NCBI GenBank assembly: GCA_029224185.1
Contig: CM055198.1
Span: forward strand, 9,360,016 to 9,424,015
Direction: 5' to 3'
Origin: Karalla daura
Taxonomy: Eukaryota > Chordata > Actinopteri > Chaetodontiformes > Leiognathidae
DNA length: 64,000 bases
Made by a program: the position numbers and the translations under genes
Shown: piece by piece, positions 28,913-41,176 of the stretch
How the letters are laid out: each line of letters begins with the position of its first letter
How positions within the stretch are numbered: the stretch's first letter is position 1
The notes under the pieces: model-generated
What the model was told of the DNA's origin: nothing
What the model saw: the letters and a program-made list of their open reading frames with translations, nothing else
The model's database searches: none

Positions 28913-29164
28913 AACAAAATATCCGCATTTGATATATATATATATATATTAAAAAAAATCACAAAGACGATAAGATAAAATACTGTATGTTCCACATACA
29001 ATTGTAACTCACTTCAGGCCGTGAAAAAAGCTTTTTTTTTTGCATGGGCCTGAAGCAAATTTCCTGTTTTGCTTTGCCGGAAATAATGCTTCCAGTGTAG
29101 CAGAGGTTTACCTCTGAACGGCTCAGCGGCAGAGCACTCGCTTCCATGGATCCATGGAGGACGG

Positions 29165-32100
29165 TCATAAGATGTTGCACATTGTGGTGGTTTCTGGGAA
29201 ATGGAGTCTGTCGGGCAGGGAGTCTTCTGGCAGCTTGGGGATCCCATCCAGGATCTCCAGCTTTGGCAAACAGAGGAAAACACTGCACAGAGAAAAGAGG
29301 TAGAGTCAGCGCAGTCTCTTTCTACTGCCTCTGCCTCGCACGTGTCTCTCTTTGCCCTCACCGTGCTCGGTAGTCCTGAGTGAAGGCCACTGGGTTGCAG
29401 CTCAGGCTGAGGGAGCGCAGCGGGCTGCCGCCCAGAGCCCCCAGCCCCCCCAGAGAGCCGATGGCATTGTCAGACAGACAAAGGTGCTCCACCGCGGGGA
29501 GCTTTGGCAGCTGACGCAGACATACCAGGTGGTTACGCTGCAGGTTTAGCATTCTGCACCTGCCAAACACAAGCACAGGCACAGGCATGAGCGCGAGCCA
29601 ACGTCAGCGTCCCGTCTGTGGCTGTCACCGAGAATAACATGATGGTGGAGGAGGGAGGGTCAAAAGGAAGTTTTCCAGCATCCACAGTGGTGGACAGAAT
29701 GATGGAAACATGACATGAGAAAACAGATTTGAGATGACAAGCTGAAGGTCAGTTGCAGAGTTTTAAAGCCACAGCTTCACGTGGGGGGGGGGGGGGGGGG
29801 GGGGGGGATTGGTTGAATGGAGTATTTATCCTTTCTCTCTGGAGATAAGGTACAGGTTAAATCACTGGTACTGGTACACAGGTACAAAAACACTGGTTTC
29901 AATGCCTCAGATTCATTTTACAAACCTTTTTTACAATCCTACTTTTAAATTATCTTAGACAGGCTAATGTCAGGGTAGTTGAACTCCATCCTGTGTTTGC
30001 AGCCACATTGCTATTGTACTTCATGTATCTGGAATGATTTCTAAACCAAAAGGTCTATTTGCACACAGGTTGAGAAGTTGCATTCCAGTGCCGCTGCAGA
30101 CTGGCATGCAGGTGTGGGGCTGTGGTGCAGCCTGGCTTCACACCTTGGCAGACGTACAGAACTCAGATTGGTCAGGGAGTTGTCGACAAGCTGGAGTTTC
30201 TCCACGCGGATCAAGCGGCGGAGGATCCGGATGAAATTCTCCTGCTGGAAGGGGTCTCCCAGGTCCTGGAAGGACAGATTCAACTCCTGAGGAGACACGG
30301 GCAGTGGAAATATGAGGCGCCTTCTGTCCCTGCTATTTCTCCCCTAAAGTGACTGAGCTGTTTATCTCTGGAAAAATGCGTGCAAAGTTCACTGACTTAC
30401 CAAACAGTTTTCCCAATTCTCTTGCACCCTCTCCTCCCATCTCTGCCCTTCACCCTCTCTCCTCCTCCTCCTTCCTCTCTCCAAGCAGATGTCATTGCTC
30501 TCCCGTAGAAACAGCTCCTCCTCTGATGGCCCTTTTTTGGCAAAACAAACAAAATGCCTAAAGCGATGTTCACATCATCATCATAATCCAGAAAAAGTAG
30601 TGAAAGAAGAGAATCCTCAATCTGGTTCCTGTGCCACAGCATGCAGCAAACTGTCTAAACCTCCTGAGACGTTTATGAGATAAAAGCCACACACTAACTG
30701 AAGGAAGATGCTGCAGTTTAATTACTGACGGTTTTGTTGACATAATAGAAAGTGAAGCATGAATTCAGCCACTACAGAGATAAAAACAAAAAGTTCAACC
30801 TTCACATGAATAGCTGCAGGAATCTCTGCTACAGTGCTACATTTTAGGGCATTGTCAGATGACAGGCTTCAGCCTCAGACCCTAGATCAAACGGCATACA
30901 GGAAAACCTCTGTCAGTCCTAAGACTGAACACCTTCAAATGTGCAAGTTATTGTCAGGGTGACAATATGGTAGATAGGAGAAGACAAGTGCCTGTAAGTA
31001 GCTGTCCAAGTTGGTGGTGCCTGTGCAGAACGGGTAGGCAACGCAAATCAGGTAGTGACAGAGCAGGATGACACCTTCTCTGTTGATGTTGTTTTTAATG
31101 CCTTTTAGGTTGACTTTCTTTTTGGACACCTTTTCGGTTGAAAACTCTTTATATGATACTTTTTGGTCGGACAACTTATTTTAAGAGGATGTTTCGTCAG
31201 ATTTTTTTTCTGACATCTTTTCGGTTGACAACTTTTTATTTGATGCGTTCTGGTTTGATGACTTACTTAATGAGGACGTTTAGTATGATATTTTTTTTTC
31301 TTGACACTTTTTTTCTTTGACATTGTTTTTTTTAAGAGGGCATTTTGTCTGAGGAATGACAGAGGTTTTCCTGAGATCTTATGCCTTTACATCTAGGGTC
31401 TAAAGCTGAAGCATAACACATGAGCACGTCCTAAAAAGTACACTGTGCCCTGCTTGTTTTTACACCAAAGAAAGTAGATAGATAATTGTCTGAGGGAAAG
31501 AAAGAAACAAACAAAGATCATAGTGCAATGGAGTACACTGCTGACTGAACTGGCCTCCTAGATCTCATTTCCCACCCCGTGCCTTTACTGTGGTTATGTA
31601 TATGCTACTGTCAGAGTGCAAAGGTAGTGGTCCAGACCTTCTCTGACCCTGGGGCAGGTCAGCTGGTCACCTGTGACATCACACTGCTCCAGCCGATGCC
31701 ATGACACAAAGCGGAAGCGACTGGACGGAAGCTGGAACAGAGGAGGAAGAGGAGGACGGGGTGAGCTCCGGCCGGGGACCTGCCTCGCTCTGCAGAGCGG
31801 TGATTGTGTTTGTCTAACGCACTAATCGTTAGAGGCTGCGCTATCACGCACCAACACAAACAGCTGGGGTGTTTATATGCAGGCGTTCAGCGTGATGCTG
31901 CAGACAGCAGGGATGAGTCACATCCCGCTCGCTAGTTTAATCAAAAGTCACTCATTGATGGATTCATTTCGGCTGACATTCACCACAGTCGAGCTGAATT
32001 TCACCACGGCAGACGAAAACGAGAGCAGCAGGCCCACTAAAGCTTAATCTACCGTAGCTTCCTGCTGAGTGCATTGTAAACTCAGTTAGCATAGCTGAAA

Positions 32101-33223
32101 TCAATGGGTTATTTCTGAGTCCATTAACCAGCACTCCCACATGTGCAAATAAGGTGAAAGTGTCAGTAAGCCAGAGCCTCTCATATTTTTTATCATCTAC
32201 ACTCACCACATGCATCTCCCTCTAATTTTGTAGATTATTCCTTCAGCCTTTGTCCTGCTGAAGATGCAAATAATAACCCTTCACTCTGTCTATATAAAGC
32301 ATTTAATGCCTTGAACTTTTTGGAGAAGTGCTGCCGTACTTCATTCAACTAATTAGATTGTCCTCATCTGGGTTAGGTTCTCTGTTGATGTTGCTCCAGT
32401 TGGACCAGATTCTTCTCTGTTTGCCCTTTTCAACTCCCTTGTCCTCACCTTGTTCACTTTTACCTTGCCCATGTAACTTAACACCTTGTTCTGGCACCTG
32501 AGACCCTTTTCCACCGAATCCACCTCCCCCCACATTGCCCTACTAAACCTTATTGACTGGACCTGTGCAAAACACTCCCAGATCACACCGGTCCTCACAT
32601 GAAAAGCAGCATTAAAAAATCATATATTGTGTATTCCCAAAATCATGATCAGCTGCAAATTCAGACTTAAATAATAGATGTTGCCACTGTCAGACAATAG
32701 CCATTATGTTTAGGACTATTTAATCAACATTACGAACAAAATGATGATTTGGCTAAATTCTAATCCAATCAAAATGACCCAAATCAGGCATTTTCTACTT
32801 TGAAATGAAACTTTGCTTTTTTGCTGCGGGATTTGCACCTTCCAGAGGTGTCATGAGTGCAGACACTTTTCTGAGTAACTGTGCATGGAGACCAGGGAGG
32901 ATTTGATAGAGGCTATTTTTCATCTTTCATCATTCAAATAGTCAAGAGGGCGAAAAATCATTCTTCAGAGCAATCGAGGCGAGAGACCTGTTGACCTGAG
33001 GGTAAAGGAGAGAGCAGGGAGAATAGGCCGGTAATGTCAGGTTCAGCTGAGAGAGGGGGGCTGGGGTGGCTTAGAGATGAAAGAGTGAGGAGAAAATGTG
33101 GAGGATGCGAGTGGGGTACAAAAATGGAGGGGAAACAGTGACAGAGCTGAAGGGAGGAGAAGGAAATGCATTTAGAGTTAGAGTGAAGGTTAGTGGAGGG
33201 TTCATGTCAGGGTTAGAAAAGTT

Positions 33224-33261
<38 letters not shown>

Positions 33262-34568
33262 CTCACAGGTGTAGATACAAGTCCAGAGTCGGGACTGTGG
33301 TCCACACAGAGAGGTGTCCGTGCAACCCCGAGGTCAGAGTACTGAGACGAGTGGGATTTGGGAAAGCTGCCACTGAGAGTGTTCACACCTGAGGAGCTGA
33401 GGGAGAGGAGGAGGAACATTGGAGTTAAGGTCAGACTGAGGGTAGGTGAGCATCACAGCTTTTTCCAGTAGTTAGGATTCAGAGAAGTCTCCAGTGCCAG
33501 GGGCGATTCTAGGATTGGAGGCTTAGGTGTGCTGAGAGAGAGCTGCCAGCTCTGGGTGATGAATTTCACTTTTTTACATCTTAACGCAATTGCTGCTGGT
33601 GTAGTTTTGTTGTCAAAATATTACGTTTCAACCAAGTACTGTATGTTTTTTTCTAGCTTGTTAAAAGGCTAGAAAAAAAGGATATAGAGGAATATATTTT
33701 TTTTTAATCTCTCAAATTTTAGGGGTGCTGGGATTCAATTTAGGGGCTAGAAACACCTCTGTCCAACACTATGACATGGTCTGCAGCTGTGGAGACTGTG
33801 ACGTGAGGGACGGATGGGAGCTCGTCCGCTGCTCTATCACGTCGGTCCTCGCTGACCCTGCAGGGCGGCCGTCTTTTTGCGTAATCGAAGCCCTGGTGTG
33901 TGCTGACACCCTGACCACCGGCTGCGGGGCTAGAGTTACGGTGAACTGGGCCTGACAATGCAGATTAGCACCCGTTGCCCTAGCAGCAGCAGACACCTGA
34001 GCAGCTGCTATTGCCTTATAATAGTCGCTGTATGCAGGGGACAGTCGGACACCGCCGCCTCTGTAATTCATACTGCTCACACGGCAAAGATTTACAATAC
34101 AGACACTTACATGATGGCCGATTCAGTCATTATGGTATCAGAAATATTAACTGCTGCAATTTACTTTAGATTTTGAAAAATACAGCAATTGCCAACTGCA
34201 TATCCACATGTAAAAACAGATCATGAGATGGTGGCCAATATGAAATGTGTGATGCAGTTCTTTAAAAGTACTCACTATTACTGTAAGAAAAGCGAGCTGG
34301 ATGTTTTCATTCTGTGTCTGACAGATGGTGATCTCACTCCACAGGCTACAGTGGAGTGATTGTGACCCTCCACAGCCTCACATTTCGAGGTGGCTATAAA
34401 ACATACGGAGAGCCTCCCTCCTGAGACCGACACTGTAATCAAATTGCCAAACGGGACACAGCACCATTGTAGAGGGTGGGCCCTACCTTTCTGACATGTC
34501 CCGACTGTTGTCCAGAACACGGTGAGAGCGGCTCGCTGTGGCCCTGTCCCGCAGCGGCTGTTACCCAT
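29165..34568 (-). CDS. Small leucine-rich-repeat protein, seven proposed exons
   Basis: Minus-strand exons in transcript order: 34487-34568, 33267-33388, 31671-31731, 30992-31020, 30144-30286, 29362-29559, 29165-29282 (TGA). They total 753 nt, 250 residues, with consistent phases. The last three are well supported: ELNLSFQDLGDPF, VEKLQLVDNSLTNLSSVRLP, CRMLNLQRNHLVCLRQLPKL, VEHLCLSDNAIGSLGGL and LRSLSLSCNPVAFTQDYR are successive LxxLxLxxN repeats. An LRR cap-like FLCLPKLEILDGIPKLPED follows, ending TTTMCNIL. The 61-nt exon (RFRFVSWHRLEQCDVT) is likely. The 29-nt exon needs a GC donor. The first two exons (MGNSRCG start and a Ser-rich segment ending GLVSTP) rest only on splice sites and phase. 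The family member is not recognised. Its place between serpini1 and golim4 suggests the orthologue of a locus that is a pseudogene in human (LRRC77P); that is a guess from position. Confidence 0.6.
29783..29807 (+). repeat. G25 homopolymer
   Basis: 25 consecutive G in the intron between the LRR exons 30144-30286 and 29362-29559 (C25 in the transcript). Confidence 0.95.
31100..31360 (+). repeat. Nested degenerate tandem repeat
   Basis: Two long units starting at 31125 (GACACCTTTTCGGTTGA) and 31212 (GACATCTTTTCGGTTGACAA), and a shortened third at 31303, are spaced 87 and 91 bases apart. Within each, GA-starting subunits of about 15 bases recur (GACAACTTTTTATTT, GATGCGTTCTGGTTT, GATGACTTACTTAAT). 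It lies in an LRR-gene intron, next to the proposed 29-nt exon. Confidence 0.7.
33769..34080 (-). other. Unassigned minus-strand open frame
   Basis: A 103-codon frame starting MSSMNYRGGGVRLSPAYSDY, followed by an Ala-rich AIAAAQVSAAARAT and a Ser/Thr-rich end. It is GC-rich in AT-rich surroundings and lies on the same strand as the LRR gene, between its first two proposed exons. It could be an alternative first exon, a separate small gene or chance. No family recognised. Confidence 0.25.
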
Positions 34569-37325
34569 GGAGCCCGCTGGTTTGGTCAGGGTCCACAGAG
34601 AGAGGGAGCAGCGTCCTGCTGGCTGCCTCGGGAGACACTGACACCGGTCTGGACCCTGCCACCAATGCAGGTGAGACGGCGACCCGGTCGCCCAGGCAAC
34701 CGTGTTCAGGTGTATCACAGGAAGGGAGAGATGAGCACGGTCTCTGTGTTCCTGGGTTTCGATCTGGCCACCATCAGGACCTGTTAATCCCTGTGTTTTA
34801 TTAATCCCGTTATATTCTGTAAAACACTAACTTGCTTCTGAGAATATACTGAAAACAACATTATTGAAAGTATTTGTTGAATTAAGTACCATTCATGAAC
34901 AAAAAGAGGAAGTGGTGATGGTGCTTAACTGACTGTCAAGCAGCCTCCTGGTGGCCATAGAAAGTAATGATATACAGTTGAGTACAGTCTGAACTCAAAT
35001 GCTATTAAAGTTAAAGCACATTTGAGCAGCAAAAGTGGGTTCATGAATTTATGAGCATAGTTTAAATGTACTAGAATTAAAACACTCCATCTCACGAGCC
35101 CTTTATTTGCTGTTCAGGTTTTGTTATCTCTACTACTTTGTTTGCCACTCCTCACCATAAAATTGCATATAGAAGCTATCCTGATGCTACTATGTTTGAA
35201 TTAGAACTGTTAAGTCTTGTTTCTCATCAGTTAATCATTTATAAATGTATATGTTAATGCTTTGTCCATAATAGTTGACGAGTATTGATGAATTAGTAAT
35301 GATTTACTAATGTTGACGGAAGACTTTAAATAAATTATTGACAAAGGATTAAATGAGAAAGAATGAAGAGGTAAGTGTGTACAAATGCTTAACCAGTGTG
35401 TTAAATAATGCTAAATAATGTGTTAATGTGTTAGCTAATGTTAGCTTTTGCTTGCAAGCCAGTTCGTAATCAGCCTGGTGTCCAATACTATCGTGTTTGG
35501 GACTATCATGGCTGAAATATGTATGCTGTGCTGGATCATGGTGCTGAGTGAGCTAACTAGCTGGCAGCAGTGGGGTAGCAGTAGGATGAAGAACCATTCC
35601 CTTCACTTCCCATTCCTCAGCAACTTAAGCCTGCTCCTTTGCACGCCAAGTAGCAGCAGACTTGACTTGGCTTGACTTGACACACCCTGTGGAGACAACC
35701 CAGTTTTGGCCACTTGTGTCTTTATACACTCGATAATCAGGACAAACGAAGAGCAGGTGAGCAGGGAAAACAGGCAAAGGAAAATAGAAACCAAAAAAAG
35801 TGGAAACCAGAAACAGTTGTGGATGTGAGTCCACAGAAGTAAACACCGTCAAATAGAGACAAAAAGACAGGCAGACAGAATGAGAGACAATAAGAGACAC
35901 ACAGCCAGTCCACACAAGGCTCCTGACACTACAAACGTATTGTTTTTAATTGTACTGTATTGTATTTATCCTACAATGGGAGAATTTTAAATCCTAATCC
36001 AGAATCCTAATCCAAACCCTTTATCCTAACCATAACCTAAGTAAACCAAAAAAACTCATAATCCATGAAGAATGCAGGGGATTACGTGTTCTTTAATCAT
36101 GTAGACATGCAAACTGAGCTAAGATAGAACTTACTCAGCTTACTGAGTGCAAAATGACTACATTTCTCCTAAACCCATGTGTTTTATGCCTGTCATTTCA
36201 ACAAACTAACCCTCATCTGAGGTGGCGGTTTGGGAAGCGAGAGGGATACTCTGAATTGTGTATCTTGCTCTTTTTCTAGTGGCACAAAATGGAGACACGA
36301 GGCACAGCTATCAGACCAGCTGGTGAAAGTAATTTAGATCATAACTTCCAATGCCCTCAGGCCGTCGTTTCTCCAACAATGCAGCTTGTTGCGTTTAAGA
36401 TATCGCAGCACTGAAGCACATTGTGCACTCTGACGGGATGAAAAAGATATTAGGTGTTTTAGAGAGGTAAATGAACCCCCCCACCCCCCCCTGCCTGGTT
36501 CTACCAAGCCCGGGTGGAATCGTCTCCCTCGCTGAGCCTGAGCTGCTTATTCATAGAGAGGGTTTTTATTCACAGTGGTAACGTTTCTGCTTTCCCTGTT
36601 TCCACATCAAAATAACATCGCTTGTTTTGCTCGCTCGCAATCTGTTTCATCTCGTGTGATGTTCATGTAATACATAATTGCTGTTCCTACAACATCAGCC
36701 GAAGATAGCTGTCACATCAAAGCGTCTTTTCGTGTCTTTCTGCTCCTTTTCTTTTTGGTCTTTGTGTCTATCACACAGCAAACAACGCTCATATAATGGC
36801 AGGGAACATCTGTCGGAGATGTAATTATCCAGGTTTATTGCCTAATATTTTTCTTACATCCTTGCAAATGTGCCCAGACTGGAGAGAATATTTTCATTTC
36901 ATTGTGATGCGATGTTTGATCCTGTCATGGGATGAATTTGGTGTTTCAGAGGAACAGTTACTGCTCAGACACAAATTGTGCCTACTTAAGTCAGATTTTG
37001 ACACAAAACTTGCATAATGCATTGTGTCAATTATGCACATCCTATCCTAATTTAATGCCATTTATGTTATGTCTCCTCAAATGATGCATTTGATTACCTG
37101 TAAAATACATCAGACTGGAATATTTTGTCAACAGAAAAAGCTAATTATAATTGTTCAGGCTAACGAGCATACAGTCTCATTAAGTGACATCTATCAGCAT
37201 CAACATGCTAGTCTCATTTATCCTTGGTCACAGCATACCGTTAGCTTTCCTGGTGATATGATCTGTTTCTGCATGTGCTTGTGTGTGTGTGTGTGTGTGT
37301 GTGTGCTTGCTTGCTGATGCCACAG

Positions 37326-37500
37326 GCCTGAAACCACTCCAAGATGCCTTGGCAGGACATCGTCTGGCCTGCGAGGCTGAGTTACGGCTGAATGGCCACA
37401 CTCTGCCCTCAGTGCTGCTGCTGAACCGTGAGCAGCCAACCCAGGGGCATGTCCATCATATATTTAGGGAGGAACTGAATGGATTATGTAACTTGTCATA
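37326..37500 (+). other. Possible orphan exon or decayed coding remnant
   Basis: After an acceptor-like TGATGCCACAG the frame reads GLKPLQDALAGHRLACEAEL and then RLNGHTLPSVLLLNREQP, open to 37500. The GC content and amino-acid pattern look coding, unlike the flanks. No family or neighbouring exon was recognised. Confidence 0.2.
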
Positions 37501-37584
37501 ACGGGTGACTCTTTTCCTCCCGAAATATGAGAGTCCATTCACCCATCCGTTACCTTACCTGGTTTGTATCTTAATGGAGACTGG

Positions 37585-37810
37585 TGCCTCCATCTCCAGG
37601 ACACATATGGTGAAGGTAGGACAGAGGACATACGTACACAACCACCATTCACTCTCACACTGAGGGGCTATTTAGAGTCTCAAATCATCCTCAACATGTA
37701 TGTTTTAGGACTGTGGAAAGAAAACTAGAGTACCTAAAAAAAATCCATGCAGACATAGGGGGGACATGCCCAACTCACACACTGAGCACATCAAGTCACT
37801 GTTCTGCCCA
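37585..37810 (-). repeat. SINE-like repeat, reverse copy
   Basis: CATTCACTCTCACACTGAGG, GGCTATTTAGAGTCTC, AACATGTATGTTTTAGGACT and CCATGCAGACATAGG match the reverse complement of the family, in the same order as at 23.9 kb. Confidence 0.65.
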
Positions 37811-38280
37811 TAATATGAGTATAATATAGCTTAAAAAATGGAGAATTATGATGTCCTGACTCTGAGGTTGATTCTTATTCTGTGGGCAGCCTGTAGTCAA
37901 ACATCTATACACAAAGACAGAGACCATTTGTTAATGGGAACACATTCATGTTTTTATTGAGTAAAAGACTGAATACAGCTGGTGTTACTGTTTCTCCCTG
38001 TATGTACATCAGGAACGGTGCAGCAGATCTGTTTCAGTGCGCCTGCATGCTCCAGTCCGTCTCTATAGCAACCCGCCTTAGTTACGCAGTCTCCTCTGCT
38101 CACCTGTGAGATGCCCGACCGGGACTTAATCAACCACTCAGATGTGATAAGGCATATTAGTTCATCAGCAGATTAGCCATGTGCCTGCAGTGTAAAAACA
38201 GAATGTCTAGAATACTGTCTGTCTGGAGCAGAGTTATTACTAAGATTCGTTGTGTGTGAGGACAGAACGTCTTGCACATG

Positions 38281-38286
38281 TTTATT
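38281..38286 (-). other. Candidate polyadenylation signal of serpini1
   Basis: TTTATT (AATAAA on the minus strand) about 500 bases after the serpini1 stop. A further TTTTATTG lies near 37957, so the true end is uncertain. Confidence 0.4.
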
Positions 38287-38786
38287 CTGCAATAAATACT
38301 CAGCATAATATGTATCTATTCATAGAGAGAGAACACAATGTCGAATGTACAGGGACATAATTAAAACTGAGATTGTGCACATAGCGTATCTGGGGTATTT
38401 TTTCTTTCTTATGTGTGTCCGTGTGTGGGCGCAAATGAGTGCGAAGCTGCTGAACTTAAAGGGGTTGTGCGTGTGATTACATATCGTGTTCACCTCACTC
38501 ATTTACAAGCCTTGCTTCAACTAGAGAATATTTACAACTTACACTTCTTTGCCTGTCTGCATCCGAGAGTTTAAAGCTTCCAGTATCAAAACACAGTCAC
38601 GTTATATGTCGTGTGTCATATTTCAATATATAATATATTGTATAATATTCACTCTGTATCTTTTTTTTTTTCTCCTTTTGTTCGAGAGTATAAAACACAG
38701 CTGAAATGTGGCGGGGACGAGGGGGGGGGGGGGTAGCGTGTATGACGTCAGGATCTGATTGGCAGAGAGCGAGCGACCTGGCGTGG

Positions 38787-39288
38787 TTACATGGAGTCAA
38801 AGTCCTGGTCACTAGACTCGATGACTTCGGGGGTCATGACCCTCCCCATGAAGAGGATGGAGCCTGGCGGAGCAAGAAGTGGAGTTAAAACGACACCCAG
38901 GCCCCAGAGCGCTGATATAGAAAAGCCTTCACACACACAAGGGCGCGCTCTCCCTCACCTGTCCTCCGGTTCCTGATGACGAAGAAGAACGGGTGGTCGG
39001 CCATGACCTGCGGGTACAGCACCAGGGTCCTGGTCAGGGCGATCATTCCTGAGAGAGAGGGAGAGAGAGAGAGAGAGAGAGAGAGATGGGCCAGAGAGGT
39101 AGGGGGAGGTGTTAAGAGGGCACAGAAAATGTCTCGTACATAGTGACGGGAATAATCAGGAGGATTAGAGGGAAGAGGAAAAAGACAGAGTGTACCTGAG
39201 GCGGCGGCTCCCTCTGCCCCCTCTTCAGTCACCTCCAGGTAAGCCTTCTGCACCGCCTTCCCAATGTACAGGTCCTTTCCATCTGTCA

Positions 39289-39328
<40 letters not shown>

Positions 39329-41134
39329 AGGCATGTAATTACCGGACTAATCAGTCTGACATGCGACAGTGCAATTCTGAGTATTTATTTGGCGATGACA
39401 CTTGTTTTGAGCTTGGGGGCAGAGTGTGTGCTCACACACACACACACGCACACACGTTAAAGATGACAGGAAATCCTGCCGATTTGATTAAAGGCACTTG
39501 AAAACTACCCTATCTTATCTGAGCAGAAAGCTGGCAGAAAGACCGAACCCCGAGTCTGTGTGGAAATGCGGATGTTTTCCGAGGGTACAGGATGTTCCGA
39601 GCAGCGCGGGACGGTCTTTATGTTTCACAACATAACACTGGTTCCACATGACTAGTAAGAACAAGCTGGGCTGGACTGGAGGAGTCTCGTTTTTTTCTCT
39701 CTCCTCCGCTCCCCTTTATGAACATACACTCTTATTTGTTTCAGCTCTCCTTGAGACGCGTGCGTGTGCGTGTGTTCAGCGGGGTCACCTTTTGAGCCGT
39801 CGCTGCAAAACACTGCCCGTTCTCCGTCTCTATAGACGCCATACATCCGTCTCTCTCTGTGAATCTATTTTTACCAGATGATGTGACAGCTCTGACCTGC
39901 CCACTTGCTGCCAGTTACCTTGGTTACCTTCGAAAGTACCGGCGGCTACTTCGCTGCAGCAGAAACATTGAATCAACTTGATGTGATGCTGAACCCCTTC
40001 GTGTTTCCATCACTGCAACGCCACGCCACACGACAGCCCGCGCCTGTCTCTTAGACGATGCCGTACGTGTCTGTCACCCCGCCACCGTAGGGGTGTGTGT
40101 GCGCGTGTGTGCGCGTGTGTCTCGCCATACCCGTCATGGCGGAGAGGTCGGCGTCGGTGGTGAAGATGTTCTTTATTCCCAGCTCCTGCAGAGTGCTGCG
40201 CAGGTCGATCTTCTGCTCCACTTTGAACCTGGACGCCGCAGTCGGAGTTTTTGGAGAGGGAGGGAGGGAGGGAGGGAGGGAGGCAGGCGGTGAATCGATC
40301 TCGTCTGGCAAGGTTTACAAATTCACGCATGAGCCATCCTGCAGCTGCTGAAGGAATCCCGCGTAGGCTGGCGCGTCGCGTCGGCCAGACCGCCAAAATA
40401 AATCGCGTGATGAGTTTTGCGGGATTAGGGGAGTTTAATAGCCAAAATCAGAAAGCATTGCATCATTTGATATCTGATTAAACTATTTGAGCCATCTTTT
40501 GTAATACCCACATCATTTTTTCAGCGTATTTATGTGCAATATGTGCCTCCGTCTCTGTTGGCTTTTATATATCATCCCTTTGAAGTATTTGTGGTTCAAA
40601 GCCGGTTTTGATATCTTTCAAGAACCACCATTTCTGACCAACGTTCATAAATAAATCATGGTCAAGCCATCCAGTGCTGCGAGCACGCAACATAACAGTA
40701 GGAAAAAGCTGCTGTCCTAGCAGCTCCCTCCACCCCCCACCCCAAACCCCAAAGATTCTGGATTCACGCAAAAATAATTCCAATGAATCGATTAGCGATG
40801 GTCCCGAGAAGCCCACAGCGTGCAGGCCATCGTTAACTGAGAACGACCCAGAGGAGACGAGACGAAGGGTGCTGCGCGCCCCTCACCTGGGCAGGTAGAC
40901 CTCCACCTTCTGCCGCTTGACGTTGTTGGCCCACTCCTCCAGCAGCGGCGCTTTGATGATGGGCTCCAGGGAGGCCAGCGGCACCTCCTGCCGGGGCAGG
41001 ACGATCATCATGGACACGTCCTCGCCCTCGTACGGCATCTCCAGCACCTGGTACACGCCGCCGGCTTCCTGGGAGCCGTCGCTGAACTCGCCTGGCGGGG
41101 GACGGACACACGCTCGGTCAGATCTCTGGAGATG

Positions 41135-41176
<42 letters not shown>

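Larger units (their letters stand above)
34569..38280. other. Intergenic region between the LRR gene and serpini1
   Basis: Mostly AT-rich, with a TTAGCTAATGTTAGC-type stretch near 35400-35460. A reverse SINE-like copy lies at 37585-37810 and a (GT)n tract at 37280-37304. One short GC-rich open stretch lies at 37326-37500. No supported gene. Confidence 0.6.

Noticed and set aside
34476..34804. Plus-strand frames over the proposed LRR first exon
   Set aside because: No start or splice context fits; the minus-strand reading is better explained by the LRR gene, though weakly.
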